Shown here: positions 14,317 to 22,086 of the stretch, piece after piece | How the letters are laid out: each line of letters opens with the position of its first letter | How positions within the stretch are numbered: position 1 is the first letter of the stretch | Source: JAFMDF01 sp964644655 | GTDB taxonomy: Bacteria > Bacteroidota > Bacteroidia > Chitinophagales > Saprospiraceae | Direction of reading: 5' to 3' | Length of the DNA: 24,396 bases | NCBI GenBank assembly: GCA_964644655.1 | Contig: CAZXYA010000066.1 | Coordinates: forward strand, 1 to 24,396 | Translations under genes and position numbers: made by a program | Notes under the pieces: model-generated | Seen by the model: the letters and a program-made list of their open reading frames with translations, nothing else | Database searches by the model: none | Told to the model about the DNA's origin: nothing

Positions 14317-15252
14317 ATGATTCCAGCAAACGAAACATTCGGCGGCACATTCCCATTTAAACCTAATTTTTTTGAAGGCAGAGGCTTTAAAATGCACTAT
14401 GTAGACGAAGGAGAGGGAGAAGTAATTATTTGCTTACATGGACAACCTACCTGGAGCTATTTATATCGAAATTTTATTCCACCATTATCCAAGACACATC
14501 GGGTCATTGTACCTGATCATAAAGGCTATGGAAAAAGTGAAACCCCACAGGAGAGCGAATATACTTTTAAAAATCATGTAGAGAATTTAGCCGCTTTGAT
14601 TGACCATTTAGGTTTGGAAGACATCACTTTTGTTTGTCAAGACTGGGGTGGACCAATTACAGGCGCTTATACATTGCGTTATCCAGATAAGGTCAAGCGG
14701 ATTTGTATGATGAATACGATGATGGGATATGGATTTGCTGCTAAAGATACACCACCCTCTGACACTAAACCGCCAGGATTACAAGAGTCGCCTTGGTTTC
14801 AATGGGTACTAAAAGCTTCTAAAGAAGGGTTCTATCGAGACGCAATGGGGCGCTTAGGGGATAATGTTTTGAGCAATATGAAAAAACTATATTTTCATAA
14901 CTCAGCAGCAGTAGATGAGCAATGGATTCGAGCCTATTCTATGCCTTTTGTTACGAAAGAAGAATGCATTGCGGCAATAGAATTTCCCTTAGATGCGGCT
15001 TTTGGAAGAATTAGAGATTATGTAGTAGAAGGCATTAAAACAGGAAACTTAGAAAAATTGCGAGCTAAACCTGCGATGTTGGCAGAGGGGATGGCAGATA
15101 AGGCAATGTTGCCAGCAATGGTCATAGACGACTTTAAACGCTTATTCCCTAATGGACCGATTGTAGAATTAGAAAATGTAGGGCATTTTTGTCAAGAAGA
15201 TGCACCCGTTACCTTAGTTGCTTTAATTCAGCAATTTATTCAAATGACTTAA
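14317..15252 (+). CDS. Haloalkane dehalogenase-like alpha/beta hydrolase
   Basis: A 311-residue alpha/beta hydrolase close in pattern to haloalkane dehalogenases, which replace halogen by hydroxyl on alkyl halides. HGQPTWSYLYRN (41-52) supplies the oxyanion hole. The nucleophile is Asp109 in CQDWGGP, with Asp rather than Ser and the halide-binding Trp110 next to it. Asp261 in EGMADKAMLP fits the acid of the subfamily I type (DhlA-like), and His290 in NVGHFCQEDAP is the base. A helical cap spans about residues 145-225. No signal peptide. Epoxide hydrolases share the Asp nucleophile, but the QDWGG context favours dehalogenase. No haloacid pathway genes are near. Its start follows a MITE-like insertion by 32 nt. 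Confidence 0.8.
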   Translation: MIPANETFGGTFPFKPNFFEGRGFKMHYVDEGEGEVIICLHGQPTWSYLYRNFIPPLSKTHRVIVPDHKGYGKSETPQESEYTFKNHVENLAALIDHLGLEDITFVCQDWGGPITGAYTLRYPDKVKRICMMNTMMGYGFAAKDTPPSDTKPPGLQESPWFQWVLKASKEGFYRDAMGRLGDNVLSNMKKLYFHNSAAVDEQWIRAYSMPFVTKEECIAAIEFPLDAAFGRIRDYVVEGIKTGNLEKLRAKPAMLAEGMADKAMLPAMVIDDFKRLFPNGPIVELENVGHFCQEDAPVTLVALIQQFIQMT

Positions 15253-15398
15253 AATAACCTAAACCTTCACTTTTTTGAGATTAAATAGAACTATATTTCC
15301 AAAAGCTAGGTAGAATGTACTGAAAATCATCCTATTTTGTGGATTCAGTAAATATTGGCTTGTTTTTTTATATATCTAATAAAATAGCAAGCTAATAG

Positions 15399-15430
15399 TT
15401 GGTTCGAGAAAATGGAACTCATTAACTTTG
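15399..15430 (+). promoter_or_regulatory. Promoter of the HD-type gene
   Basis: TTG (15399-15401), a 21-nt spacer and TAACTTTG (15423-15430) fit the Bacteroidota consensus. The start near 15435 gives a leader of about 55 nt to the ATG at 15490. Confidence 0.6.
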
Positions 15431-15489
15431 TCCTGTTATTATGGCTAACCAATAAATTATTGACCAAACAACACTTGGAATATTAGTAC

Positions 15490-16068
15490 ATGAGTAAAGC
15501 AATCATTGAAAGTGAGATTGAAGCAAAGCTAAAACCTGAGACGGATTTGGAAGCTAAAATTATCTCCGATCCTGAATTTCAAGCTGGTCTATTTTGGGGC
15601 AAACCTCGATATGGTCATCCTGAAGGACAAGTCATCAATCATATTCCAGAGGTATTAGCGAATGTTGATAAATTAACTATTCCTGCCGAAACGCGGCGCC
15701 AATTGCGCTTAATTACCTACGTTCACGATACTTTTAAACATATTGAAGATAAAGGCAAACCAAGAGATTGGAGTAAACATCATAGTGTTTATGCCCGAAA
15801 ATTTTTGGAAAAATATGTACAAGAGGAAGCATTACTAATGGTTACAGAAATGCATGATGAGGCATATTATGCTTGGCGATTATTTGCTTTGGCTAAGGAA
15901 CTAGAAAAAAGCCAAGAGCGATTGACCTATTTATTAAATAGGATGGGGAGTAATATCCAGTTGTATTATTTGTTTTTTAAATGTGACACCCAAACTGGAG
16001 ATAAGATTCAAGCGCCTGTAAAATGGTTTGAAAAAACAGTATCAGGGATAGAAGTTGTCCATTTTTAA
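15490..16068 (+). CDS. HD-domain-like protein, probable metal-dependent hydrolase
   Basis: A 192-residue cytoplasmic protein with the residue order of an HD phosphohydrolase: His43 and His51 in GHPEGQVINH, the His79-Asp80 pair in ITYVHDTFK, His97-His98 in KHHSVYA, and His122-Asp123 in EMHDEAYYAW. HD proteins use these residues to hold one or two metal ions and hydrolyse phosphate esters; some are nucleotidases. The substrate is unknown. It has its own promoter. Its stop codon overlaps the stop of the convergent response-regulator gene (16066-16067 shared), and no terminator lies between them, so the two transcripts must run into each other. The fold assignment is from motifs only. Confidence 0.65.
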   Translation: MSKAIIESEIEAKLKPETDLEAKIISDPEFQAGLFWGKPRYGHPEGQVINHIPEVLANVDKLTIPAETRRQLRLITYVHDTFKHIEDKGKPRDWSKHHSVYARKFLEKYVQEEALLMVTEMHDEAYYAWRLFALAKELEKSQERLTYLLNRMGSNIQLYYLFFKCDTQTGDKIQAPVKWFEKTVSGIEVVHF

Positions 16069-16745
16069 TCCGACAAAATAAATCCACTCCCATGTACATT
16101 GGTGATTTGAATGCGCTCATCTTTGGATAAATATTTTCGCAATTTAGAGATAAATACATCCATACTTCTTCGATTAAAATAATCGCTTTTTCCCCAAATA
16201 TTTTTTAGTACATATTGTCGAGATAATAAATTTCCTTTATTCAAACAGAGTAGTCGGAGTAATTGGGCTTCTCGTTCGGTCAGGTATTTATCTTCCTCCT
16301 GATAAGATAGTTTCTGGTTTTTGCTATCAAAGGTATAATGTCCTACTTCAAATATTTCTTGCTGTTCGCTAGGATGTTCTGACCGTCGTAAAATGGCATT
16401 GATTCTTGCGACCAATTCTTCTTCTTCTACTGGTTTAATGATGTAGTCGTCTGCCCCTAAGCTAAATCCTTTTAACACATCTACTTTTAAAGACTTAGCG
16501 GTTAGAAATAATAAAGGCACATCACTACCTTTTTGTCTAATTCTTTCTGCCATCGTAAAACCATCCATTTCTGGCATCATTACGTCCACTATACATAAAT
16601 CCACTTGTTGTTCTCTAAACTTAGCTAAACCTTCTAAGCCATTTTTTGCCCAAGTAACGGCAAAGTTTTTCATTTCTAAATACTCTTTTAGAATATAGCC
16701 AAGGGTACTGTCATCTTCTACTAATAATAATTTTGGATTGGTCAT
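16065..16745 (-). CDS. OmpR-type response regulator
   Basis: A 226-residue two-component regulator. The receiver domain (about 1-120) shows the acidic pair E10/D11-D12, the phosphorylation site Asp54 in CIVDVMMPEMDGF, the conserved Thr in LFLTAKS and the Lys in DYIIKPVE. The C-terminal winged-helix domain (about 130-226) shows YLTEREAQLLRLLCLNKGN and RRSMDVFISKLRKYL, the OmpR/PhoB recognition region. It lies 109 nt downstream of the histidine kinase on the same strand, so it is its cognate partner. A long inverted repeat occupies the gap between them. Target genes are not evident. Confidence 0.93.
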   Translation of the reverse strand: MTNPKLLLVEDDSTLGYILKEYLEMKNFAVTWAKNGLEGLAKFREQQVDLCIVDVMMPEMDGFTMAERIRQKGSDVPLLFLTAKSLKVDVLKGFSLGADDYIIKPVEEEELVARINAILRRSEHPSEQQEIFEVGHYTFDSKNQKLSYQEEDKYLTEREAQLLRLLCLNKGNLLSRQYVLKNIWGKSDYFNRRSMDVFISKLRKYLSKDERIQITNVHGSGFILSD

Positions 16746-16750
16746 TTGTT

Positions 16751-16858
16751 GTGAGGTTATGAGTTAATGAGATGATGAGTTTATAAGGTTTATAAGGTTG
16801 CGAGATTTAGGAATTGATGAGTTAGTATTCTCATTTTCTCATTAACTCATAATCTCAC
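16751..16858. repeat. 29-nt-arm inverted repeat between kinase and regulator genes
   Basis: Arms 16751-16779 and 16830-16858 match at 26 of 29 positions around a 50-nt loop. The units are ATGAG-like iterations. The kinase stop codon (16857-16855) lies inside one arm. The loop contains a 9-bp tandem pair TTTATAAGG (16780-16797). Confidence 0.7.
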
Positions 16859-18126
16859 AAAGGAAACTCCATCAAAAAAGTAGCTCCTTCATTTTTTTTA
16901 CTGCTAACAGATATAGATCCACCATGCGCTTCCACTATGTATTTAACATAGCTTAAGCCTAAGCCAAATCCTTTGACATGGTGAATATTGCCGGTAGTTA
17001 CTCTATAAAATTTATCGAATAAATGCTTTTGATGTTCGGGAGCAATGCCCATGCCTTTATCACTTACTGCAATAGATAACTTTTGTCGGTCACTTCTGGT
17101 ACTAATACTAATTTCTGGCTGCCCATTACTATACTTTATAGCGTTATCCAGTAAATTTTGAATCACATTTTTAAAATGTGTTTTATCTAAGGCTAGTTGA
17201 GTACTAACCGCTTGAAAAGTTTTATTCAATATGCCTTGTTGGGTTTCTATTTTTAAAGCAAACCCTGCTATGGCATCATTAATAATATCGTGAAAATCAC
17301 AAATTTCTTTTTGTAAGTTATATTTTCCATTTTCTAAGGAGGCCAATTCCAACACCTTATCAATATGCCCTTTTAATTTGGTATTCTCTTTTTCTAATAA
17401 ATTTAAATAGTTGCCTAATTTTTCTGTTTTATTATTTTTCAAACTTTCCTTAAATACTTTTGCAATTAGAGAGATAGAAAAAACAGGTGTTTTTAGTTCG
17501 TGGGTTAAATTATTGATAAAATCATTTTTAATCACCAATAATCGCTTTTGTTTATTGACGGTATAGAGCAAAAGGCTAAACCCTGCTATAATCATTAAAA
17601 GAAATAAAAAAGAAGGAATTAATAAATAGGCGAGTTGCCCGAAAAGATAAGTATTAAGATTTTTTTGGTAAAAATGGAGTCGAACTTCACAATTACAAAT
17701 TTCTTTTACCAGGCCTAATCTTGGTAGATAGCGATTAAATTTAAATCGCTTTATATCAAAATTAGGACTATTTAAAATCAATTGGTTTTTGTCATCTGTC
17801 AAGGCAAAAGCATAATCAATGGAAATCCCTCTAGCTGACAATTGTTCCTTAAATAGTGTGTCTAGTTCTTTGACTGTATGAAAAGGAAGCGAATCATTGG
17901 TGTAAATAGTTGTTCTGTCAATATCTGCCTCTTGACTCAACTTTGCGATATTCCGACTTAATTTTGTGTTTTCAAATAAGGCAGTACTGATATTATACAT
18001 AATCGCCCTTACCTCAGAATCGTATTTTTCGGATTCTGTGATATGTCCAATACGCAACATACTCGCTTGAATGATAATCAAGCCTAGCAAGGACAGAATA
18101 ATAAATGTGATAATTGCTTTGCTCAT
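16855..18126 (-). CDS. Membrane sensor histidine kinase
   Basis: A 423-residue two-component sensor starting MSKAIITFIIL at ATG 18126. A TTG at 18144 would add six residues and is less likely. One membrane helix near residues 3-25 and another near 165-190 enclose a periplasmic sensor domain of about 140 residues with no recognised family; it has a Cys pair in EICNCEV. The H-box is NNLTHELKTP with His209. The ATPase part shows the N-box NLLDNAIKYS, G1 SDKGMGI, F-box FDKFYR and G2 GFGLGLSYVK. It phosphorylates the OmpR-type regulator encoded downstream. A -7 box TAGTTTTG (18258-18251, minus strand) may serve as its promoter. Confidence 0.93.
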   Translation of the reverse strand: MSKAIITFIILSLLGLIIIQASMLRIGHITESEKYDSEVRAIMYNISTALFENTKLSRNIAKLSQEADIDRTTIYTNDSLPFHTVKELDTLFKEQLSARGISIDYAFALTDDKNQLILNSPNFDIKRFKFNRYLPRLGLVKEICNCEVRLHFYQKNLNTYLFGQLAYLLIPSFLFLLMIIAGFSLLLYTVNKQKRLLVIKNDFINNLTHELKTPVFSISLIAKVFKESLKNNKTEKLGNYLNLLEKENTKLKGHIDKVLELASLENGKYNLQKEICDFHDIINDAIAGFALKIETQQGILNKTFQAVSTQLALDKTHFKNVIQNLLDNAIKYSNGQPEISISTRSDRQKLSIAVSDKGMGIAPEHQKHLFDKFYRVTTGNIHHVKGFGLGLSYVKYIVEAHGGSISVSSKKNEGATFLMEFPL

Positions 18127-18250
18127 GTACCTACGAAAATACAAGGAAAATTACTAAAATTCTACCCACTTTAAGATCTGTTAAGCGAATTAACTTTTCG
18201 TTGGCTTTTTGCTATTATCATTATTTGTGTCTTTCTTATTCTAATTCCGT

Positions 18251-18258
18251 CAAAACTA
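18251..18258 (-). promoter_or_regulatory. Possible -7 box for the histidine kinase operon
   Basis: TAGTTTTG on the minus strand fits TAnnTTTG. No good -33 box was found, and the leader would be about 120 nt, so the call is tentative. Confidence 0.3.
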
Positions 18259-18300
18259 CCATCAACAATGTTTTTTAATAGGAAATAGGAAACATTTAAT

Positions 18301-18308
18301 TATTTTTG
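18301..18308 (+). promoter_or_regulatory. -7 box for the DUF1573 lipoprotein gene
   Basis: TATTTTTG fits TAnnTTTG and predicts a start about 14 nt before ATG 18327. No -33 TTTG was seen at the right distance. The bases that follow (GCAGGAAAA) also occur before the Lrp-type gene at 22181-22189. Confidence 0.4.
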
Positions 18309-18326
18309 CAGGAAAATTAAATATAA

Positions 18327-18944
18327 ATGTCAAGATTATTCTATTTTATCGTTTCAAGTATAGGATTCTTATTATTATTCACTCAATGTAAAGAGGGGCC
18401 AGCTACTCAACAAAATGCAGCAAAACCAGTTGCTGAAGTAGCTAAAGAAGTAGTAGAAAAAGTAAAAGAAGTCGAAAAAACAATAGATACAACTGCTTTA
18501 GTTGCAGCAGAAGTAGCCATAAAGCCAGCGCCTATTGAAAAAGAAGCCACTTCCACTAAACAAGTGACTGCCAAAACAGAAACGGCTACCAATCGAGAAA
18601 CTGCGCCCAAGCCTGTCAAAAAGAAAGTGAAAAAACGGGCTAAAATTAAATTTAATGAGCTAGTACATAAGTTTGGAACAATAAAAACAGGGGATAAAGT
18701 AAATCACAAGTTCAAATTTAAAAATACAGGCAATGCGCCTTTGGTAATTAAAAATGTAGACGTAAGTTGTGGTTGTACGTTTCCTAGCTATCCTTTTATA
18801 CCTATTAAGCCGGGAGAAGAGGGAGTCATTGATGTTACCTTTGATAGTGAGCATAAAGTTGGGCGGCAAAAACCTACTGTAACCGTTGTGACAAATGGTA
18901 GACCGAGAACGATTAAGTTAAATTTAGAAGGTTTTGTAGAATAG
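18327..18944 (+). CDS. DUF1573 lipoprotein
   Basis: A 205-residue predicted lipoprotein: MSRLFYFIVSSIGFLLLFTQC gives a lipidation Cys at residue 21. Residues 28-105 form a charged, low-complexity spacer rich in Lys, Glu, Val, Ala and Thr, ending KPVKKKVKKRAK. Residues 106-205 are a DUF1573 domain, an Ig-like beta sandwich, with HKFGTIKTGDKVNHKFKFKN, the conserved VDVSCGCTFP and a final IKLNLEGF strand. DUF1573 proteins are abundant in Bacteroidota; their function is not settled. The spacer is similar in make-up to that of the DUF547 lipoprotein in this window. The kinase operon starts about 200 nt away in the opposite direction. A REP-like pair follows directly after the stop. Confidence 0.9.
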   Translation: MSRLFYFIVSSIGFLLLFTQCKEGPATQQNAAKPVAEVAKEVVEKVKEVEKTIDTTALVAAEVAIKPAPIEKEATSTKQVTAKTETATNRETAPKPVKKKVKKRAKIKFNELVHKFGTIKTGDKVNHKFKFKNTGNAPLVIKNVDVSCGCTFPSYPFIPIKPGEEGVIDVTFDSEHKVGRQKPTVTVVTNGRPRTIKLNLEGFVE

Positions 18945-18951
18945 TAAGTAC

Positions 18952-19046
18952 ACCGTTCAAAAAGTTTCTTGGTGTTTCTCCTCGCCGCCTGCGGCGGCTC
19001 CCTTAAAATCCCCTTGCCGTGCTCGCGAAGCGAGCGAGGCAAAAAT
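18952..19046. repeat. 95-bp element with two 6-3-6 GC hairpins, flanked by an 8-bp direct repeat
   Basis: GCCGCC-TGC-GGCGGC (18984-18998) and GCTCGC-GAA-GCGAGC (19021-19035) are perfect mini-hairpins 22 nt apart. The second extends outward by TTGCC/GGCAA (19014-19018 and 19038-19042). The GC-rich tract stands out from its surroundings. The direct repeat GTAAGTAC flanks it (18944-18951 and 19047-19054), a possible target-site duplication. No U-tract follows, so it is not a normal terminator. Confidence 0.55.
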
Positions 19047-19131
19047 GTAAGTACCTGAGCAGAAATATTCGACAAGGAACGTTAAGCTTTTCAGCATAAG
19101 ATCTAATTAAAAGAGAAAAACTATTACTCAA

Positions 19132-20592
19132 TTGAGTACACCACTAGACAATCATTTAAACGACCCTGGCCTAATACAGGCAAAGCAATATTTGCAAGCA
19201 CTAGCTTTAGATAAAGCTGCTGCTGCTATTGAGGAAGCCTTGAAAAAACGGCAGCAAGACAGCGGTGCTGATCTTTCTTTTTATGGCACTACCTTATGGT
19301 GTGAAATTTTGCTTGCCAAGGGTCGATTTTCAAGAGATATTACTTTTCCTACCTTAGCCAAACAGAAATTATTAAGGCTACATTCGTTAATTCCTCCATC
19401 CAAACAATCAATGGCTTTTCTTCCTTTTCATTTATTGATGGGTGAAATGCACTATCAATTAGGGGAATGGACCGCATCTACCGAGGTTTACCAAGGTATC
19501 TTGCAATTGAGCCAAAAAGCAGCAAATGACATTGGAGAAATTCAAGCGCTAAATGGATTAACAAAATTAGCCTTGACAAAAGGAGCGATAACAGAAGCAT
19601 TGACTTTAGCCAACCAATCCTTAGAATTATTAATCCAGCATACCGACGAATCGAATTATCAAGCTCTAGTAGAAAATTACTTATTACAAAGTCAAATATT
19701 TATCTATAAAAAGGATTTAAGTCAAGCCAAAAATTATGTAGAAAGAGCCTTGACCATTTGCAAGACAGAAGACTTTAAAGAATTAGCCATCCAAGCACAT
19801 CTTCTATTTGGTAAAATAGCACTTGAATTAAAAGAGAGTGTAGTAGCCATTACTCATTTGCTAGAAGCTAAAGAAAAGGGGGAAACTAGCCAACACCAAG
19901 TAGCAGTAGCAATAGCTACCTTACATATTGGTATCGTTTATAATCAAGTTTTTCATTATCCTAAAGCTTTAGAAAAGCTAGGATTAGTAGAAAAAGACTA
20001 TCAAAATTTCTTAGATATTTCTGAGCAGGCATTATTATTAAATTCCTTAGGCACTTCTTACTTCTTATCTCATCAAGAAACGGAAGCAGAAAGGTGTTTC
20101 TTAGCCGCAGAGCAACTAGCTAAAAAACATCAAAATAAACCTGCTTTGGTTTTTTGCTTGGCTTTTTTAGGAGTCCTTTATTCTCGAAAAGATAAATATG
20201 AAAAAGCACTTCGGTATGCCAAACGAGTCAATAATATTATTCAACAAATTGGCGATGTTAATGGCATTCAAGTCAATCTAATTAATTTAGGAAATGTGCA
20301 CTATAAATTAGAAAAATATAGTGAGAGTATTAAATTAACGAGTAGGGGTATAGCAGCTGCTAAACGAATGAAAGATGGTTTATCAGAGATTAGAGGCTAC
20401 CAAATTATGGCAGAAATATTTCGGAAGAAGAAAGAGTATAAGAGTGCGGTGATGTATCAGATGATTTATACCAAATTTTATGAAGACTTTTATCAACGCA
20501 ATGATCGCCAGAAAGTCTGTGAAATAGAACATCAATTTACCATTAGGCAGTTAGAACAGCAGATAAAAGAATTGGAGGCAACAAAAAAATAG
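19132..20592 (+). CDS. Tetratricopeptide-repeat protein
   Basis: A 486-residue all-helical protein made of TPR units, which serve as scaffolds for protein contacts. Repeat signatures recur from about residue 100 to 450, for example ALTLANQSLELL, AKNYVERALTICK, YPKALEKLGLVEKDY, YEKALRYAKRVNNII and YSESIKLTSRGIAAAK. The end (about 440-486) is a charged coiled-coil, as in Bacteroidota TPR proteins that precede kinase or LuxR output domains, but no output domain is present. The start is TTG 19132: there is no ATG between the upstream in-frame stop (19108) and about residue 97. No signal peptide, so it is probably cytoplasmic. The partner is unknown. Its stop codon lies in the stem of the ahcY terminator. 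Confidence 0.8.
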   Translation: MSTPLDNHLNDPGLIQAKQYLQALALDKAAAAIEEALKKRQQDSGADLSFYGTTLWCEILLAKGRFSRDITFPTLAKQKLLRLHSLIPPSKQSMAFLPFHLLMGEMHYQLGEWTASTEVYQGILQLSQKAANDIGEIQALNGLTKLALTKGAITEALTLANQSLELLIQHTDESNYQALVENYLLQSQIFIYKKDLSQAKNYVERALTICKTEDFKELAIQAHLLFGKIALELKESVVAITHLLEAKEKGETSQHQVAVAIATLHIGIVYNQVFHYPKALEKLGLVEKDYQNFLDISEQALLLNSLGTSYFLSHQETEAERCFLAAEQLAKKHQNKPALVFCLAFLGVLYSRKDKYEKALRYAKRVNNIIQQIGDVNGIQVNLINLGNVHYKLEKYSESIKLTSRGIAAAKRMKDGLSEIRGYQIMAEIFRKKKEYKSAVMYQMIYTKFYEDFYQRNDRQKVCEIEHQFTIRQLEQQIKELEATKK

Positions 20593-20625
20593 GCACAAGC
20601 AATGGATTTCCCAAACTTGTGCCTA
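20582..20625 (-). terminator. Intrinsic terminator of ahcY
   Basis: TAGGCACAAG (20590-20599) and CTTGTGCCTA (20616-20625) form a perfect 10-bp stem with a 16-nt loop. Reading the minus strand, seven T follow (20589-20583). It lies 113 nt beyond the ahcY stop, and the convergent TPR gene's TAG (20590-20592) is part of its stem. Confidence 0.75.
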
Positions 20626-20653
20626 CTAACCATAAGCTAAATAATATATTTTG

Positions 20654-20732
20654 GAGAATAGAGATTAGAGAAGCGAGAATAGAGATTAAGCATCTCTGTT
20701 CTCTCAGCAAAGCGGTCTCTGCTCTCTGTTCT
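20654..20732. repeat. Iterated GAGAATAGAGATTA repeat with inverted arms
   Basis: GAGAATAGAGATTA occurs twice directly (20654-20667 and 20675-20688). The right side carries pyrimidine counterparts (20693-20703 and 20716-20732); the outer arms 20655-20671 and 20716-20732 match at 14 of 17 positions. It lies between ahcY and its terminator. Confidence 0.6.
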
Positions 20733-20737
20733 ATAGA

Positions 20738-22048
20738 TTAATATCTGTAGTATTCTGGCTTGAATGGTCCTTCAACTGTTACACCAATATATTCTGCTTG
20801 GTCCGTTGACAATTCTTCTAATTCTACCCCAATCTTAGCCAAGTGTAATCTTGCTACTTTCTCATCTAAGTGCTTAGGCAACATGTATACCTTGTTCTCA
20901 TACTTATCTGTATTTTGCCACAATTCTAATTGCGCCAAAGTTTGGTTAGTGAAAGAGTTAGACATGACAAATGATGGGTGACCAGTTGCGCAACCTAAGT
21001 TCACTAATCTTCCTTCTGCTAAAACAATTACATCCTTGCCATTTAAAGTATACTTATCAACTTGTGGCTTCACTTCTACTTTGCTAGCTCCATGCGTGCC
21101 GTTCAACCAAGCCATGTCAATTTCATTGTCAAAGTGACCAATGTTACAAACGATGGTTTTATCTTTCATCATTTCAAAATGCTCCTTTGTCAAGATGTCC
21201 TTATTACCAGTTGCCGTTACAACGATATTTGCTTCAGGAATAGCGTTCGCCATTTTCTTTACTGCAAATCCGTCCATTGCTGCTTGTAATGCACAAATTG
21301 GATCAATTTCAGTAACAATTACTCGACATCCAGCTCCTTTTAAAGAAGCCGCAGAACCTTTTCCTACATCTCCGTATCCTGCCACAACGGCTACTTTACC
21401 AGCCATCATTACGTCTGTTGCTCTTCTAATGGCATCTACACAAGATTCTTTACAACCGTACTTATTATCAAACTTGGACTTCGTTACAGAGTCATTGATA
21501 TTGATAGCAGGCAATGGTAAAGTACCATTCTTTACTCTTTCGTATAATCTGTGAACACCAGTAGTTGTTTCTTCACTTAATCCTTTGATACCATTCACTA
21601 ATTCAGGGTAATCATCTAAAACCATGTTGGTTAAATCACCACCATCATCCAAAATCATATTTAAAGGCTTGCCATCTTCAAAAGCAAATAATGTTTGCTC
21701 AATTGCCCAACTAAATTCTTCTTCATTCATACCTTTCCATGCGAAAACAGGGATGTCAGCAGCAGCAATTGCAGCAGCAGCATGATCTTGGGTAGAGAAG
21801 ATATTACAAGAAGACCAAGTAACTTCAGCACCTAAATGAATTAAAGTTTCAATTAAAACCGCAGTTTGGATAGTCATGTGTAAACAACCTGCAATTCTAG
21901 CACCTTTCAATGGTTTAGAATCACCATATTCGTCTCTAATAGCCATTAAGCCAGGCATTTCCGCCTCAGCTAATTCGATTTCTAGTCTGCCCCAATTCGC
22001 TAGAGCAATATCTTTCACTTTGTAGTTGACCTGTGTTGCAGTCGCCAT
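20738..22048 (-). CDS. ahcY: S-adenosylhomocysteinase (AhcY/SahH)
   Basis: A 436-residue NAD-dependent enzyme that reversibly hydrolyses S-adenosylhomocysteine to adenosine and homocysteine, removing the inhibitory product of methyltransferases in the methyl cycle. The substrate domain shows HMTIQTAVLIETL and SCNIFSTQDHAAAAIA. NINDSVTKSKFDNKYGC carries the catalytic Lys/Asp region. The Rossmann NAD site is AGYGDVGKGSAASLKG. NIGHFDNEID and the C-terminal GPFKPEYYRY, which reaches into the neighbouring subunit's cofactor site, are typical. It starts at ATG 22048, has its own promoter and a strong terminator. The Lrp/AsnC-type gene is divergent, 188 nt away, and TTTCCT/AGGAAA motifs fill the gap. 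Confidence 0.97.
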   Translation of the reverse strand: MATATQVNYKVKDIALANWGRLEIELAEAEMPGLMAIRDEYGDSKPLKGARIAGCLHMTIQTAVLIETLIHLGAEVTWSSCNIFSTQDHAAAAIAAADIPVFAWKGMNEEEFSWAIEQTLFAFEDGKPLNMILDDGGDLTNMVLDDYPELVNGIKGLSEETTTGVHRLYERVKNGTLPLPAININDSVTKSKFDNKYGCKESCVDAIRRATDVMMAGKVAVVAGYGDVGKGSAASLKGAGCRVIVTEIDPICALQAAMDGFAVKKMANAIPEANIVVTATGNKDILTKEHFEMMKDKTIVCNIGHFDNEIDMAWLNGTHGASKVEVKPQVDKYTLNGKDVIVLAEGRLVNLGCATGHPSFVMSNSFTNQTLAQLELWQNTDKYENKVYMLPKHLDEKVARLHLAKIGVELEELSTDQAEYIGVTVEGPFKPEYYRY

Positions 22049-22086
22049 GTGATTAAGTATTTTATGTTTTACAAATAGAATGAAAA

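Noticed and set aside
15412..15486. 24-codon Leu-rich frame (MELINFVLLLWL...) ending 3 nt before the HD-type gene, a possible leader peptide
   Set aside because: A consensus promoter (15399-15430) overlaps it and predicts a transcript start near 15435, after its ATG.
18981..19042. Rho-independent terminator for the DUF1573 gene
   Set aside because: The hairpins are strong but followed by AAAAATG, not a T-run, on the plus strand.
18788..19075. 95-codon minus-strand frame over the DUF1573 end and the REP-like pair
   Set aside because: It runs antisense to a conserved domain and through GC hairpins; the product is not protein-like.
21141..21554. 137-codon plus-strand frame opposite ahcY
   Set aside because: Shadow of the highly conserved NAD domain of ahcY on the other strand.
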